In this document: one piece after another, positions 7,914 to 18,047 of the stretch
Layout: each line of letters begins with the position of its first letter
Position numbering within the stretch: the stretch's first letter is position 1
Source: Diaminobutyricimonas sp. LJ205
GTDB lineage: Bacteria > Actinomycetota > Actinomycetes > Actinomycetales > Microbacteriaceae
Reading direction: 5' to 3'
Length of the DNA stretch: 64,000 nucleotides
Assembly (NCBI RefSeq): GCF_009755725.1
Contig: NZ_CP046619.1
Coordinates: 806,001 to 870,000 of the forward strand
Made by a program: the position numbers and the translations under genes
The notes under the pieces: model-generated
The model's database searches: none
Told to the model about the DNA's origin: nothing
The model's input: only the letters and a program-made list of their open reading frames with translations

Positions 7914-9674
7914 GTGGTCACTCGTCTCTCCCAGCTGTTCGTCCGCACCCTCCGCGAAGACCCCGTCGACGCCGAGGTAACCAGCCACAAGCTGCTCGTT
8001 CGGGCCGGCTACATTCGCCGCCAGGCGCCCGGCGTGTTCGCCTGGCTGCCGCTCGGCCTCCGGGTGAAGAGGAAGATCGAGAACATCATCCGCGAGGAGA
8101 TGGCTGCCGCCGGCGCGCAAGAAGTGCACTTCCCGGCACTGCTCCCGCGTGAACCGTACGAGGCCACCAACCGCTGGACCGAGTACGGCGACGGCATCTT
8201 CCGGCTGCAGGACCGCAAGGGCGCCGACTACCTGCTCGCGCCCACCCATGAGGAAGTCTTCACCCTCACGGTGAAGGACCTGTACTCCTCATACAAAGAC
8301 CTGCCGCTCTCGATCTACCAGATCCAGGACAAGTACCGCGATGAGGCCCGGCCGCGCGCCGGCCTGCTGCGCGGCCGCGAATTCACCATGAAGGACGCGT
8401 ACTCCTTCGACTACACCGACGCGGGGCTGGATGTCTCGTATCAGGCCCAGCGCGACGCGTACGAGCGCATCTTCCAGCGGCTCGGCCTCGAGTACGTCAT
8501 CGTCAAGGCCGACGCGGGCGCCATGGGCGGATCCCGCTCCGAGGAGTTCCTGCACCCGACCCCGGTCGGCGAGGACACCTTCGTCCGCTCAGCCGGCGGG
8601 TACGCCGCCAACGTCGAGGCGTACGTGACGCCCGTGCCAGAGGCGCTGCCGGTCGACGGCAAGCCAGCACCGGTCATCTTCGATTCGCCGAACACGCCGA
8701 CGATCCTGAGCCTGGTCGACCTGCTGAACGCGGACCTGCCGCGCACGGATCGCCCGTGGCGGGCGGCGGACACGCTGAAGAACGTCGTGCTGACCCTCGT
8801 GCACCTCGACGGCCGCCGCGAGCTGGTCGTCGTCGGCCTGCCCGGTGACAGGGAGATCGACCTGAAGCGCGCCGAGGTCGCGTTCGCCCCGGCCGAGGTG
8901 GAAGCAGCGACCGAGTCGGACTTCGCCAAGCACCCCGCCCTGGTCAAGGGCTACATCGGACCCTGGAACGCCGACGGACCCATGCTCGGCGAGAAGTCGG
9001 TCAGCGGCATCCGGTTCCTGCTCGATCCCCGCATTGCCGATGGAACCGAATGGGTCACCGGCGCGAACCTTGACGAGAAGCACGTCCACAGCCTCGTCGC
9101 CGGCCGTGACTTCATCGGCGATGGAATCGTCGAGGTCGCCGAGGTGCGCGAGGGCGACCCCGCGCCGGATGGCTCCGGGCCGATCGAGACGGCCCGCGGC
9201 ATGGAGATCGGACACGTCTTCCAGCTCGGCCGCAAGTACGCCGAGGCGCTCGGCCTGAAGGTGCTGGACGAGAACGGCAAGCTCGTGACCGTGACCATGG
9301 GCTCCTACGGCATCGGCGTCACCCGGGTGCTCGGCGTGATCGCCGAGTCCAACAACGACGACAAGGGCCTCATCTGGCCGGCGAACGTCGCCCCGTTCGA
9401 CGTTCAAGTGGTCGCCACCGGACGCGACGCAGTCGTGTTCGAGGTGGCCGAGCAGGTGTCGGCAGCGCTCGAGAGCGCCGGATTCGATGTGCTCTACGAC
9501 GACCGGCCGAAGGTGTCGCCCGGCGTGAAGTTCGGCGACGCCGAACTGATCGGGGTGCCCAAGATCGTCATCGTCGGCCGCACCGCCGCCGAGGGCACCG
9601 TCGAGCTGTGGGATCGCCGTACGGGGGAGCGGGAAGCCGTCGCCGTGGCTGAGGTCGCCGACAAGCTTCGCTGA
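7914..9674 (+). CDS. proS: Prolyl-tRNA synthetase (bacterial type with editing insertion)
   Basis: ProS charges tRNA-Pro. The 586-residue length and layout match the bacterial type. The class II catalytic core has motif 1 around [15 protein letters not shown] and motif 2 with the Arg in [19 protein letters not shown]. An inserted editing (INS/YbaK-like) region spans about residues 225-390. Motif 3 is [12 protein letters not shown], followed by a C-terminal anticodon-binding domain starting near [10 protein letters not shown]. Leaderless start at GTG 7914. In most actinobacteria proS is followed by rimP and nusA; here it is followed directly by a repeat array and nusA. Confidence 0.97.
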   Translation: MVTRLSQLFVRTLREDPVDAEVTSHKLLVRAGYIRRQAPGVFAWLPLGLRVKRKIENIIREEMAAAGAQEVHFPALLPREPYEATNRWTEYGDGIFRLQDRKGADYLLAPTHEEVFTLTVKDLYSSYKDLPLSIYQIQDKYRDEARPRAGLLRGREFTMKDAYSFDYTDAGLDVSYQAQRDAYERIFQRLGLEYVIVKADAGAMGGSRSEEFLHPTPVGEDTFVRSAGGYAANVEAYVTPVPEALPVDGKPAPVIFDSPNTPTILSLVDLLNADLPRTDRPWRAADTLKNVVLTLVHLDGRRELVVVGLPGDREIDLKRAEVAFAPAEVEAATESDFAKHPALVKGYIGPWNADGPMLGEKSVSGIRFLLDPRIADGTEWVTGANLDEKHVHSLVAGRDFIGDGIVEVAEVREGDPAPDGSGPIETARGMEIGHVFQLGRKYAEALGLKVLDENGKLVTVTMGSYGIGVTRVLGVIAESNNDDKGLIWPANVAPFDVQVVATGRDAVVFEVAEQVSAALESAGFDVLYDDRPKVSPGVKFGDAELIGVPKIVIVGRTAAEGTVELWDRRTGEREAVAVAEVADKLR

Positions 9675-9693
9675 GCCGTTTTGTCGGCCGGGA

Positions 9694-9785
9694 TCTCGGC
9701 AAGCTCGATCAACGGTCGGCGGCAAGCTCGACCAACGGTCGGCGGCAAGCTCGACCAACTGTTGGGCGGCAGGCTCGACCAACGG
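9694..9785. repeat. Four tandem family A half-units between proS and nusA
   Basis: One unit begins TCTCGGCAAGCTCGATCAAC (9694-9715). Three more 23-24 base units follow with the core GGCAAGCTCGACCAAC or GGCAGGCTCGACCAAC (9716-9738, 9739-9761, 9762-9785). All are in the same orientation, so this is local tandem amplification of half a palindrome. Confidence 0.85.
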
Positions 9786-9800
9786 TTTCGGGTACCGTAG

Positions 9801-9837
9801 AGGGACGACATCCGGCCCCGCTTGGGCCGACGTCCCT
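9801..9837 (+). promoter_or_regulatory. Hairpin in the nusA leader
   Basis: AGGGACG (9801-9807) pairs with CGTCCCT (9831-9837), and inside it GGCCC (9814-9818) pairs with GGGCC (9824-9828). A TACCGT at 9793-9798 could be the -10, which would start the RNA within the 5' arm. Role unknown; leader structures in nusA operons are a common place for feedback control. Confidence 0.4.
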
Positions 9838-9860
9838 AATCTGAATAGTGGAGGCCCTCA

Positions 9861-10865
9861 GTGGACATTGACCTGAGCGTGCTGCGGCTCATGGAGCGCG
9901 AGCGCGAGATTCCGTTCGAGGAGCTCGTGCGAATCATCGAGCAGGCGATCCTGACCGCCTACCTCAAGCACACCGCCCCGGCCGAGCACCACGAGCACCA
10001 TGAGCACGACGAACGTCGCGCACGGGTTGAACTAGACCGCAAGACCGGCCACGTTGCCGTGTACGTGCCCGAGTTCGACGAAGAGGGCAACCAGATCGGC
10101 GAGGCCGTCGACAGTCCGAGCGACTTCGGCCGGATCGCGGCGTTCGCAGCGAAGCAGGTCATCAACCAGCGCCTGCGCGACATCGCCGACGACGCCGTCT
10201 TCGGCGAATTCCGTGGTCGCGAGGGTGACATCGTCGCCGGAATCATCCAGCAGGGCCCGAACCCGCGGATGGTGCACGTCGATCTCGGCACCATCGAGGC
10301 CATCTTGCCGCCGGAGGAGCAGGTGCCCGGCGAGGACTACACGCACGGATCCCGCATCCGGGTGTACGTCACGAGCGTTTCCAAGGGCCTGAAGGGGCCG
10401 TCCATCACGGTGTCCCGCACCCACCCTGCACTCGTGCGCAAGCTGTTCGCACTGGAGGTGCCCGAGATCGCCAGCGGTGTCGTCGAGATCACCTCGCTGG
10501 CCCGTGAGGCCGGCCACCGCACCAAGATCGCGGTGCGCGCCACCGAGCCAGGGGTCAACGCGAAGGGCGCCTGCATCGGCGAACTCGGCCAGCGGGTCCG
10601 TGCGGTCACGGCTGAACTGAACAACGAGAAGATCGACATCGTCGACTACTCCGAGGACCTCGCCACCTTCGTCGCGCACGCGCTGTCGCCGGCCAAGGTC
10701 ACCAACGCTTACGTGGTCGACCAGTCGATGAAGGCGGTCCGTGCCCTGGTGCCCGACTACCAGTTGTCGCTCGCGATCGGCAAGGAAGGGCAGAACGCCC
10801 GGCTTGCCGCGAAGCTCACGGGAGCGCGGATCGACATCCAGCCGGACTCTGTTCCCGAGCAGTAG
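9861..10865 (+). CDS. nusA: Transcription termination/antitermination factor NusA
   Basis: NusA binds RNA polymerase and nascent RNA and modulates pausing, termination and antitermination. The 334-residue protein has the N-terminal RNAP-binding domain (to about residue 110), an S1 domain ([19 protein letters not shown]) and two KH domains ([32 protein letters not shown]). The acidic C-terminal repeats of proteobacterial NusA are absent, as is normal in actinobacteria. A His-rich stretch ([10 protein letters not shown]) near residue 43 is an actinobacterial insertion. The GTG start at 9861 follows a GTGGAGG Shine-Dalgarno sequence. It heads the nusA-ylxR-infB-rbfA block. Confidence 0.97.
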   Translation: MDIDLSVLRLMEREREIPFEELVRIIEQAILTAYLKHTAPAEHHEHHEHDERRARVELDRKTGHVAVYVPEFDEEGNQIGEAVDSPSDFGRIAAFAAKQVINQRLRDIADDAVFGEFRGREGDIVAGIIQQGPNPRMVHVDLGTIEAILPPEEQVPGEDYTHGSRIRVYVTSVSKGLKGPSITVSRTHPALVRKLFALEVPEIASGVVEITSLAREAGHRTKIAVRATEPGVNAKGACIGELGQRVRAVTAELNNEKIDIVDYSEDLATFVAHALSPAKVTNAYVVDQSMKAVRALVPDYQLSLAIGKEGQNARLAAKLTGARIDIQPDSVPEQ

Positions 10866-10893
10866 GTCAGTAGGCCAGCTTTAGGGGTCTACA

Positions 10894-11136
10894 ATGGAAC
10901 CCGTCAGAACGTGCCTGGGTTGCCGGCAGCGGGATGCGCGATCACATCTAATGAGATTCGTGTCACGTGACGGCATGGTCGTAGCGGATGCCGCGGCTTC
11001 CCTTTCCGGTCGAGGCGCGTGGGTGCATCCCACCCGCGACTGCATCGACACCGCACTCAAACGCAAGGCCTTCGGTCGGGCGTTGAAGGCGCAGGGAAAC
11101 CTCGACGTGTCACAGGTCAACCCACCAACCAGTTAA
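10894..11136 (+). CDS. ylxR: YlxR/RnpM family RNA-binding protein
   Basis: An 80-residue protein of the DUF448 family. It shows the CLGCR motif (residues 7-11) and the family signature GRGAWVHP, followed by a basic helix CIDTALKRKAFGRAL. YlxR homologues bind RNA and have been reported to modulate RNase P in Bacillus subtilis (RnpM). It sits 28 nt after nusA and 108 nt before infB, its usual operon position. The ATG is inside a TACAAT hexamer, so it could be mistaken for a promoter, but the gene needs none of its own. Confidence 0.93.
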   Translation: MEPVRTCLGCRQRDARSHLMRFVSRDGMVVADAAASLSGRGAWVHPTRDCIDTALKRKAFGRALKAQGNLDVSQVNPPTS

Positions 11137-11211
11137 GAACAGGCTGAAACGGCTTATGGACAACTAATGAGCGGCTCGAAATGAGACCCGTTGCGTAATT
11201 AGCGGTCTGCC

Positions 11212-11238
11212 CCTGTCCAGGGCGCAGGCCCGGACAGG
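11212..11238 (+). promoter_or_regulatory. Hairpin that covers the infB Shine-Dalgarno sequence
   Basis: CCTGTCC (11212-11218) is perfectly complementary to GGACAGG (11232-11238), with a 13-nt loop. The SD sequence AGGAG is at 11236-11240, so its first three bases lie in the 3' arm. The GTG of infB starts at 11245. Pairing would hide the ribosome binding site. Confidence 0.5.
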
Positions 11239-11244
11239 AGAAAT

Positions 11245-14031
11245 GTGGCTGCCAAACCACGCGTACACGAAATCGCCGCCGAATTCGGTGTCGAAAGCAA
11301 GCATGCCCTTGAGAAGCTCAAGGAAATGGGCGAGTTCGTCAAGGGACCGTCCTCAAGCATTGAACCGCCGGTAGCGCGCCGCCTCAGGGCAGCGCTCGAA
11401 GCGGACGGTGCCAAGAAGAGCGACGCACCCGCAGCACCCGCCGCGAAGCGACCCGCTGGGCCCAAGCCCGGACCGGCCGTTCCGTCGGCTCCCGCAGCAC
11501 CGGTGGAACCGGCCGCACCCGCCGCCGAGGTTCCCACCCCGGCCGCACCGATGTCGGTCGCCGAGCGTCAGGCTCAGGCAGAGGCCGCGGCGAAGGCCGC
11601 TGCCGCTGAGAAGGCTGCAGCCGAGAAGGCCGGCGGCGAGAAGACCGGGTCGACCGACGCGGTCAAGCCCGGTGCGAAGCCTGCTGCCGCTGCTGCCAAG
11701 GACGCAGCCCCGAGCCCCGGTGGCCCGCGTCCCGGTGCCCCGCGTCCCGGCAACAACCCGTTCAGCTCGAACCAGGGCATGGCTCGCCCGGGCGGTCCCC
11801 GCCCCGGCAACAACCCGTTCAGCACGAACCAGGGCATGCAGCGCCCCACCCCGAACTCCATCCCGCGTCCCGCGGCCCCACGTCCGGGCGCTCCCCGCCC
11901 GGGTGCTCCGCGTCCCGGCGGCTTCCGTCCCGGCCAGCCCGGCGGTGCTCAGCACCAGCAGCGGCCAGGTGGCGCCGGTCGTCCCGGCGGTGCCGGTGGC
12001 GGCTTCCAGCGCCCTGGCGGTGGTCCCGGTGCCGGTGGCGGCTTCGGTGCTCCCCGCCCGGCAGGTGGCGGCGGCCGTGGTCGTGGCCCCGGCGGCGGTA
12101 CCGCTGGTGCGTTCGGTCGCGGTGGCGGTAAGAGCAAGGCTCGCAAGTCGAAGCGGACGAAGCGGCAAGAGTTTGAGATGCGGGAGGCCCCGTCGCTTGG
12201 CGGCGTGAGCGTTCCCCGCGGCGACGGCACCACCGTCGTTCGGATGCGCCGTGGCGCGTCGATTTCTGACTTCGCCGACAAGATCAACGCCAACCCCGGC
12301 AGCCTGGTCACCGTGCTGTTCCACCTCGGTGAGATGGCCACGGCGACCGAGTCGCTCGACGAGGCCACCTTCCAGGTGCTCGGCGAGGAACTGGGTTACA
12401 AGATCCAGATCGTCTCGCCCGAGGACGAGGACAAGGAGCTGCTCGAAGGCTTCGACATCGACCTCGACCAGGAGCTTGAGGACGAGGATGACTCGGTGCT
12501 CGAGATCCGGCCGCCGGTTGTGACCGTGATGGGCCACGTCGACCACGGTAAGACCCGGCTGCTCGACGCGATCCGTCAGGCGAACGTCGGCGCGGGTGAA
12601 GCGGGTGGCATCACCCAGCACATCGGTGCCTACCAGGTGTGGACCGAGCACGAGAACATCGAGCGCGCGATCACCTTCATCGACACCCCCGGTCACGAGG
12701 CGTTCACCGCCATGCGTGCCCGTGGTGCGCAGGTCACCGACATTGCGATCCTCGTGGTCGCTGCCGACGACGGCATCATGCCGCAGACGGTTGAGGCGTT
12801 GAACCACGCCCAGGCGGCGAACGTGCCGATCGTGGTCGCGGTGAACAAGGTCGATAAGGAAGACGCCAACCCGGCCAAGGTGCGCCAGCAGCTCACCGAG
12901 TACGGTCTGGTCGCCGAGGAGTACGGCGGAGACGTCATGTTCGTCGACGTGTCGGCCAAGAACAACATCGGCATCCAGGAACTGATGGACGCCGTGCTGC
13001 TCACCGCCGACGCGGGTCTCGACCTGCGGGCGAACCCCGCCAAGTCCGCCCGTGGTATCGCGATCGAAGCGAAGCTCGACAAGGGCCGCGGTGCCGTTGC
13101 CACGGTGCTGATCCAGTCGGGAACCCTCCGGGTCGGTGACGCCATCGTCGCGGGAACCGCTTATGGCCGCGTGCGTGCCATGGCCGATGAGAACGGCGAC
13201 TCGGTTACCGAAGCCTTCCCGTCGCGTCCGGTTCAGGTGCAGGGTCTGTCGTCGGTGCCTCGCGCCGGTGACACCTTCATCGTCACCGAGGAAGACCGCA
13301 CTGCCCGTCAGATCGCTGAGAAGCGTGAAGCGGTCGAGCGCAACGCGCAGCTGGCCAAGGCCCGCAAGCGCATCAGCCTCGAGGACTTCACTCGTGCACT
13401 CGAAGAGGGCAAGGTCGAGTCGCTCAACCTCATCATCAAGGGTGACGTTTCCGGTGCCGTTGAGGCCCTGGAAGAGTCGCTGCTCAAGATCGAGGTCGAC
13501 GACAGCGTGCAGCTGCGCATCATCCACCGTGGTGTTGGTGCCGTTACCGAATCCGACGTCAACCTGGCGACGGTCGACAACGCGATCATCATCGGCTTCA
13601 ACGTGCGGCCGGACACCAAGGCCCGCGAACGTGCCGCCCGCGAGGGTGTGGACGTGCGGTTCTACTCGGTCATCTACGCGGCCATCGAGGACATCGAGAA
13701 CTCGCTCAAGGGCATGCTCAAGCCCGAGTACGAAGAGGTCCAGTCCGGTGTCGCCGAGATCCGCGAGGTGTTCCACTCCTCGAAGGTCGGAAACATCGCC
13801 GGTGTCATCGTGCGGTCGGGAACCATTACCCGCAACGCGAAGGCCCGCGTCATCCGCGACGGTGTCGTGCTCGCCGATGGACTGGCCATCGAGTCGCTGC
13901 GCCGGTTCAAGGACGACGTCACCGAGGTCAAGACTGACTTCGAAGCGGGTATCGGCCTCGGCAAGTACAACGACATCCGTATCGGTGATGAGATCGAGAC
14001 GATCGAAATGAAGGAGAAGCCGCGGGTCTAA
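11245..14031 (+). CDS. infB: Translation initiation factor IF-2
   Basis: IF-2 is the GTPase that places fMet-tRNA on the 30S subunit and promotes subunit joining. The 928-residue protein has the IF2_N domain ([17 protein letters not shown]), then a long Ala/Pro/Gly-rich linker to about residue 310 with repeated RPGNNPFS and APRPG units. The G domain follows: GHVDHGKT (about residue 430), [12 protein letters not shown] and SAK. Domains II-IV come after it, with the C-terminal fMet-tRNA-binding part ending in [15 protein letters not shown]. The GTG start has a clear SD (AGGAG, spacing 4), which lies partly in a hairpin. The low-complexity linker is common in actinobacterial IF-2 and varies in length. 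Confidence 0.98.
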   Translation: MAAKPRVHEIAAEFGVESKHALEKLKEMGEFVKGPSSSIEPPVARRLRAALEADGAKKSDAPAAPAAKRPAGPKPGPAVPSAPAAPVEPAAPAAEVPTPAAPMSVAERQAQAEAAAKAAAAEKAAAEKAGGEKTGSTDAVKPGAKPAAAAAKDAAPSPGGPRPGAPRPGNNPFSSNQGMARPGGPRPGNNPFSTNQGMQRPTPNSIPRPAAPRPGAPRPGAPRPGGFRPGQPGGAQHQQRPGGAGRPGGAGGGFQRPGGGPGAGGGFGAPRPAGGGGRGRGPGGGTAGAFGRGGGKSKARKSKRTKRQEFEMREAPSLGGVSVPRGDGTTVVRMRRGASISDFADKINANPGSLVTVLFHLGEMATATESLDEATFQVLGEELGYKIQIVSPEDEDKELLEGFDIDLDQELEDEDDSVLEIRPPVVTVMGHVDHGKTRLLDAIRQANVGAGEAGGITQHIGAYQVWTEHENIERAITFIDTPGHEAFTAMRARGAQVTDIAILVVAADDGIMPQTVEALNHAQAANVPIVVAVNKVDKEDANPAKVRQQLTEYGLVAEEYGGDVMFVDVSAKNNIGIQELMDAVLLTADAGLDLRANPAKSARGIAIEAKLDKGRGAVATVLIQSGTLRVGDAIVAGTAYGRVRAMADENGDSVTEAFPSRPVQVQGLSSVPRAGDTFIVTEEDRTARQIAEKREAVERNAQLAKARKRISLEDFTRALEEGKVESLNLIIKGDVSGAVEALEESLLKIEVDDSVQLRIIHRGVGAVTESDVNLATVDNAIIIGFNVRPDTKARERAAREGVDVRFYSVIYAAIEDIENSLKGMLKPEYEEVQSGVAEIREVFHSSKVGNIAGVIVRSGTITRNAKARVIRDGVVLADGLAIESLRRFKDDVTEVKTDFEAGIGLGKYNDIRIGDEIETIEMKEKPRV

Positions 14032-14043
14032 GCCACGGACTTC

Positions 14044-14080
14044 AGCCGGTCGGGTCGCGCATGTCGCGGCCCGGCCGGCT
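14044..14080 (+). terminator. Strong hairpin after infB
   Basis: A 16-bp stem (14044-14059 with 14065-14080, two G-U pairs, loop CATGT) is followed by CCTTTCGTTCC. Shape and position fit an intrinsic terminator or attenuator between infB and rbfA; the T-run is weak, as is common in high-GC genomes. Confidence 0.7.
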
Positions 14081-14140
14081 CCTTTCGTTCCCGTCCAGGG
14101 ACGATTAACTACTTACCTCTCAAAAAGGCAGAATTGAACA

Positions 14141-14620
14141 ATGGCTGACCCACAGCGCGCCCGTAAGATGGCCGACCGCATCAAGGAGATCATCGCCAGG
14201 CGCCTCGACCGCGGCATCAAGGATCCCCGGCTCGGTTTCGTCACGATCACCGACGTGCGGGTGACCGGCGACCTGCAGCACGCGTCCGTGTTCTACACGG
14301 TGTACGGCACCGACGAGGAACGCGCCGATTCGGCCGCGGCCCTGAAATCGGCGACTGGGATGCTCCGCAGCGAAGTCGGCAAGAACATCACCGCCCGGCT
14401 CACGCCGTCGCTGGAGTTCATCCACGACGCCCTGCCCGAGAACGCGGCGCACATGGAGCAGCTGCTGGCCGAAGCCAAGGAGCGGGACGCTGTCTCGCAC
14501 AACCTCGCCGTTGGCGCCCAGTACGCCGGCGACGAAGACCCGTATGTGAAGCCGCGCGTCATCGGCGAGGACGATGACGAGGACGTCTGGGACGAGGACC
14601 AGCCCGAGGAGTCCCGCTAG
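14141..14620 (+). CDS. rbfA: 30S ribosome-binding factor A
   Basis: RbfA binds the 30S subunit and helps 16S rRNA 5'-end maturation. The 159-residue protein has the KH-like fold with the N-terminal RKMADRIKEIIARRL helix, DPRLGFVTITDVRVTGDL, and the helix-kink region around GMLRSEVGKNITARLTPSLEF. An acidic tail (EDDDEDVWDEDQPEE) is typical of actinobacteria. It lies 109 nt after infB beyond a strong hairpin. It is the last gene of the block; truB, its usual partner, is 8 kb further on. Confidence 0.95.
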   Translation: MADPQRARKMADRIKEIIARRLDRGIKDPRLGFVTITDVRVTGDLQHASVFYTVYGTDEERADSAAALKSATGMLRSEVGKNITARLTPSLEFIHDALPENAAHMEQLLAEAKERDAVSHNLAVGAQYAGDEDPYVKPRVIGEDDDEDVWDEDQPEESR

Positions 14621-14689
14621 CGCGCTGGAGCTCAAGGGATCGCGCCAGCGATCCGCGACGCCAGCGCCGCCGGAGCCTGCGACGGCGGT
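14621..14689. repeat. Family B repeat, copy 1 (double hairpin)
   Basis: Begins CGCGCTGGAGCT and holds two palindromes: GGATCGC/GCGATCC around GCCA (about 14638-14655), and CCGCCG/CGGCGG (about 14667-14687). A second copy is at 32099-32168. It follows the rbfA stop directly. Confidence 0.75.
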
Positions 14690-14739
14690 CCTCGACTAGG
14701 TCGCACGCTCCGGGGCCACCGAACTCAAGCGCGACAAGC

Positions 14740-15603
14740 TCAGGGCAACTGGTAGCCGACCGCCGCGTCACCGACGACGAGTCCGTCGGCGAGTAACCCC
14801 GCCAGCGCACGCTCGCGCTGCGGGGCATCCGACCACACCTGCTCGATCTCAGCGTGCGTGACCGGGATGTCGCTTGCCCGCAGCTCGGCCATGATCAGTC
14901 CGCGCACCTGACGGTCGCTGCCCTCGTACTTCTTCTGCACGGCGGCCCGCGGGCCCTCGTACGGCGGTTTGCCGGCCAGTCGCCAGGCGCACAGCTCGGC
15001 GATCGGACACTTCTCGCAGCGGGGTGCTCGGGCGGTGCAGACCAGCGCGCCCAGTTCCATCACGCCGGCGTTGGTGAGCTTCGCCTCGGCATCGTCGTGG
15101 GGGAGCAGCGTCTCCATCGCGGCGAGGTCGACGCGCGTGCGCGGGGGACCGGCCTCACCCTGTCCGTCGACGGCGCGGGCGATCACCCGGCGCACGTTGG
15201 TGTCGACCACCGGATGCCGCCGGCCATACGCGAACGCGGCCACCGCGCGTGCAGTGTAGGCGCCGATCCCGGGCAGCGCGAGCAACTCGTCGACGTCGTG
15301 CGGCACCACGCCGTCGTGCCGCTCGGTGATCGCCACCGCCGCTGCGTGCAGGTTGAGCGCCCGGCGCGGGTAGCCGAGCCGGTCCCAGGCGCGCACTGCT
15401 TCACCCGGGGCATCCGCGGCCAGCGCCGCCGGCGTCGGCCAGCGCTCGAGCCACTGCTCCAGCCGGGGGATCACCCGGGCCACCGGCGTCTGCTGCAGCA
15501 TCACCTCGGAGACGAGGATGCCCCAGGCCGGGTAGCCGGGCCGGCGCCACGGAAGGTCTCGGCCGTTCGCGCGGAACCACGCGATCACGGTTGGGGCAAG
15601 CAC
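14740..15603 (-). CDS. mutY: A/G-specific adenine DNA glycosylase
   Basis: MutY removes adenine mispaired with 8-oxoguanine. The 287-residue protein has the HhH-GPD fold: SEVMLQQTPVARVIPR with the catalytic Glu, the helix-hairpin-helix LLALPGIGAYTARAVAAFAY, then VVDTNVRRVIAR with the catalytic Asp. The [4Fe-4S] ligands are in CTARAPRCEKCPIAELC. The C-terminal NUDIX-like 8-oxoG recognition domain of E. coli MutY is missing; the protein ends about 85 residues after the cluster, as in many actinobacteria. On its strand TACGCT (15610-15615) ends 7 nt before the GTG, so it is read as leaderless. Confidence 0.92.
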   Translation of the reverse strand: MLAPTVIAWFRANGRDLPWRRPGYPAWGILVSEVMLQQTPVARVIPRLEQWLERWPTPAALAADAPGEAVRAWDRLGYPRRALNLHAAAVAITERHDGVVPHDVDELLALPGIGAYTARAVAAFAYGRRHPVVDTNVRRVIARAVDGQGEAGPPRTRVDLAAMETLLPHDDAEAKLTNAGVMELGALVCTARAPRCEKCPIAELCAWRLAGKPPYEGPRAAVQKKYEGSDRQVRGLIMAELRASDIPVTHAEIEQVWSDAPQRERALAGLLADGLVVGDAAVGYQLP

Positions 15604-15609
15604 CCCACC

Positions 15610-15615
15610 AGCGTA
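15610..15615 (-). promoter_or_regulatory. -10 element of mutY (leaderless)
   Basis: TACGCT on the minus strand, 7 nt before the GTG start at 15603. Confidence 0.5.
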
Positions 15616-15632
15616 GGTCAGCCCGGCGCCCG

Positions 15633-16652
15633 TCAGGCCAGTGCGCGCAGCCGCGGTGCGAGGTCCCGTTCGAACAGCTGCATGAACCGGGCCTGGTCGT
15701 GCCCGGGCGCGTGGAAGACCAGGTGGTTGAATCCCGCATCGACGTACTTCGCCACATCGGCGACCACCGCATCCGGGTCGGTGCCGACGATCCAGCGCTT
15801 CGCGATCTGCTCGATCGGCAGCGCGTCGGCGACCCGCTCCATCTCGACCGGGTCGGTGATGTCGTGCTTCTGCTCCTTCGACAGCGACAGCGGCGACCAG
15901 AACCGGGTGTTCTCCAGTGCCGTCTGCTGGTCCTCCTCGTAGGAGATCTTGATCTCGATCATCCGGTCGATCTGGTCGAAGGTGCGACCGGATGCTTCCA
16001 GCCCGTCCTTCACGGCGGGCACCAGTTCGTCGGTGTAGAGCTCCATCCCCTTACCCGAGGTGCAGATGAAGCCATCGCCGGCACGGCCGGCGTATTTGGC
16101 GACGGTCGGGCCGCCCGCGGCGATGTACACCGGGATGCCTCCCTCGGGCCGGTCGTAGATCGACGCGTCGTGGGTGGAGTAGTACTCGCCCTCGAAGGTC
16201 ACCCGGTCGCCGGTCCACAGGGCGCGCATCAACCGCACCGACTCACGCAGCCGGGCGAAGCGCTCCTTGAACTCCGGCCAGTCCTGCGCGCCTGCGCCGC
16301 GGAATCCGGTGGCGATCTCATTCAGCGCCTCACCGGTGCCGACTCCGAGCATCACACGACCCGGGTAGAGACATCCGAGGGTCGCGAACGCCTGCGCGAT
16401 CACCGCCGGGTTGTACCGGAACGTCGGGGTCATCACCGAGGTGCCCATCCGGATGCTCGAGGTGCGCTCACCGACGGCTGCCAGCCAGGCCAGCGAGAAC
16501 GGAGCGTGCCCGCCCTCGTGCCGCCACGGCTGGAAGTGGTCGCTGACCGACACCGATTCGAAACCGTGCGATTCCGCCTGGACCGCGAACTCGACCAGAT
16601 CACGCGGGGAGAACTGTTCGGCAGAGGCCTTGTAACCGAGGGTGAGCGTCAT
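15633..16652 (-). CDS. fgd: F420-dependent glucose-6-phosphate dehydrogenase
   Basis: Oxidises glucose-6-phosphate to 6-phosphogluconolactone and reduces coenzyme F420, so it is the main F420H2 source of actinobacteria that use this cofactor. The 339-residue protein closely follows the mycobacterial enzyme throughout: [72 protein letters not shown], and [15 protein letters not shown]. Motifs of the F420 and phosphate sites (His and Trp in DHFQPWRH, Lys in the KRW segment) are present. The frame is open far upstream, but the ATG at 16652 gives the family N-terminus. It implies that the organism makes F420, though no F420 biosynthesis gene lies in the window. It ends 29 nt before the mutY start. 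Confidence 0.95.
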   Translation of the reverse strand: MTLTLGYKASAEQFSPRDLVEFAVQAESHGFESVSVSDHFQPWRHEGGHAPFSLAWLAAVGERTSSIRMGTSVMTPTFRYNPAVIAQAFATLGCLYPGRVMLGVGTGEALNEIATGFRGAGAQDWPEFKERFARLRESVRLMRALWTGDRVTFEGEYYSTHDASIYDRPEGGIPVYIAAGGPTVAKYAGRAGDGFICTSGKGMELYTDELVPAVKDGLEASGRTFDQIDRMIEIKISYEEDQQTALENTRFWSPLSLSKEQKHDITDPVEMERVADALPIEQIAKRWIVGTDPDAVVADVAKYVDAGFNHLVFHAPGHDQARFMQLFERDLAPRLRALA

Positions 16653-16712
16653 GATGGACAGTGAATCACGTCGAGGTCCGGTACGCTCGCGAACGTCAAG
16701 GAGGACGTGGAC

Positions 16713-17912
16713 ATGCACAGTGACAAGGTCGTCATTCTCGGTGGGGCGCGCACCCCGATCGGCAGCTTCGGCGGAGCGTTCAAAGACACCCCCGGCTACC
16801 TGCTCGGCGCCCGCGCATCCGAGGAGGCGTTGCGCCGCACCGGCATCGCCGCCGACGACGTGGACGAGGTGATCATGGGCTGCATCGGCCAGGTGGGGCC
16901 GGATGCCTACAACGCCCGCCGGGTCGCGCTCGAGGCCGGACTGCCGAACAACATTCCCGCGTACACCGTGAACAGGTTGTGCGGCAGTGGACTGCAGGCG
17001 ATCTGGTCCGGGGCCATGCAGCTGATGTGGGGCGGTAGGCAGTCCGGCGGCGCTGATGTGGTGCTCGCCGGCGGCAACGAGAACATGAGCCGGATGCCGT
17101 TCTACGACTTCAACGCCCGCTACAACGACAAACTCGGTGACCGCACGCTGCAGGATGGCACCATTGCGATGCTCACCGATCCGTTCTCGAACCGGCACAT
17201 GGGTGTCACCGCCGAGAACGTGGCCGTCAAATACGGGGTGTCGAGGGTGGAGCAGGACGAGTTCGCGGTGGAGAGCCAACGGCGTGCGGCGACGGATGCG
17301 GCGAAGGCCGCGTTCGCCGAGGAGATCGTGCCGGTCACCACAGCCAGCCGGAAACCGGTCGAGGTCAGCGTCGACGAGCACCCCCGGCCGGGCACCACCC
17401 TGGAGGCGCTCGCCAGCCTGCGCCCGGCGTTCCAGGAGGGCGGCATGGTCACCGCGGGTAACGCGTCCGGGATCAATGACGGCGCGGCATCCGTGGTGCT
17501 GATGCGTGAAGGCGACGTGCGCGAACGCGGCCTGTCTGGCCTTGCCACCATCGAGCATGTGACGACCGCGGCGATGGAACCGGAACTGATGGGCTATGCG
17601 CCGACGCACGCGCTGAACCGGTTGTTCGAGCAGACCGGGCTGAAACCGAAGGATGTCGGCAGCGTCGAATTGAACGAGGCGTTCGCCTCGCAGGCCGTCG
17701 CGGTCATCCGTGACGCCGGCCTCGACCCCGAGCGCACCAACCCCTACGGCGGCGCGATCTCGCTCGGCCACCCGGTCGGCGCGACCGGCGCGATCCTCAC
17801 CCTGCGGCTGGCGCTCGATCTGAAGCGGCGCGACCTCGAGTACGGCATCGTGACGATGTGCATCGGCGGTGGCCAGGCGCTCGCCGCGTTGATCCGGCGC
17901 TACGACGGCTGA
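16713..17912 (+). CDS. Acetyl-CoA C-acyltransferase (thiolase)
   Basis: Degradative or biosynthetic thiolase of about 400 residues (399). Active-site Cys in [11 protein letters not shown] (about residue 90), the [11 protein letters not shown] loop, [10 protein letters not shown], the His motif [15 protein letters not shown] and the C-terminal Cys in [10 protein letters not shown]. These three catalytic positions are complete. It joins or splits acetoacetyl-CoA or 3-ketoacyl-CoA; which direction or chain length cannot be decided. The ATG at 16713 follows AAGGAG at 9-nt spacing, whereas an in-frame GTG at 16707 is too close. TACGCT at 16682-16687 is a plausible -10. It is divergent from fgd. 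Confidence 0.92.
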   Translation: MHSDKVVILGGARTPIGSFGGAFKDTPGYLLGARASEEALRRTGIAADDVDEVIMGCIGQVGPDAYNARRVALEAGLPNNIPAYTVNRLCGSGLQAIWSGAMQLMWGGRQSGGADVVLAGGNENMSRMPFYDFNARYNDKLGDRTLQDGTIAMLTDPFSNRHMGVTAENVAVKYGVSRVEQDEFAVESQRRAATDAAKAAFAEEIVPVTTASRKPVEVSVDEHPRPGTTLEALASLRPAFQEGGMVTAGNASGINDGAASVVLMREGDVRERGLSGLATIEHVTTAAMEPELMGYAPTHALNRLFEQTGLKPKDVGSVELNEAFASQAVAVIRDAGLDPERTNPYGGAISLGHPVGATGAILTLRLALDLKRRDLEYGIVTMCIGGGQALAALIRRYDG

Positions 17913-17974
17913 GGCGGCTCTCGACTAGACCGCGCCGACCGGCAAGACTGGCCGCGTAAAAAAGTATTGGCGCA

Positions 17975-18004
17975 TGTCGAAAATTGCTGCGCTCGCTCGA
18001 CGTC
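17975..18004 (+). promoter_or_regulatory. Candidate ECF42-type promoter of the DGPF-protein gene
   Basis: TGTCGA (17975-17980), about 17 bases, then CGA at 17998-18000 directly followed by CGTC at 18001-18004. The known ECF42 target promoter has TGTCGA at -35 and a CGA/CGTC-like -10. The gene driven is the DGPF protein next to the ECF42 sigma gene, the expected autoregulatory arrangement. Confidence 0.65.
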
Positions 18005-18047
18005 TTGGTGAGGGGCAGTTCAGCCCCGCAAACACGAGGAGATCACG

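Noticed and set aside
11353-13776. 807-codon leftward frame across infB
   Set aside because: Antisense shadow of a high-GC gene; composed of Asp/Val/His-rich low-information sequence without any motif.
16653-17771. Long leftward extension of the fgd frame over the thiolase gene
   Set aside because: It is the antisense shadow of the thiolase; the F420-dependent dehydrogenase begins at ATG 16652.
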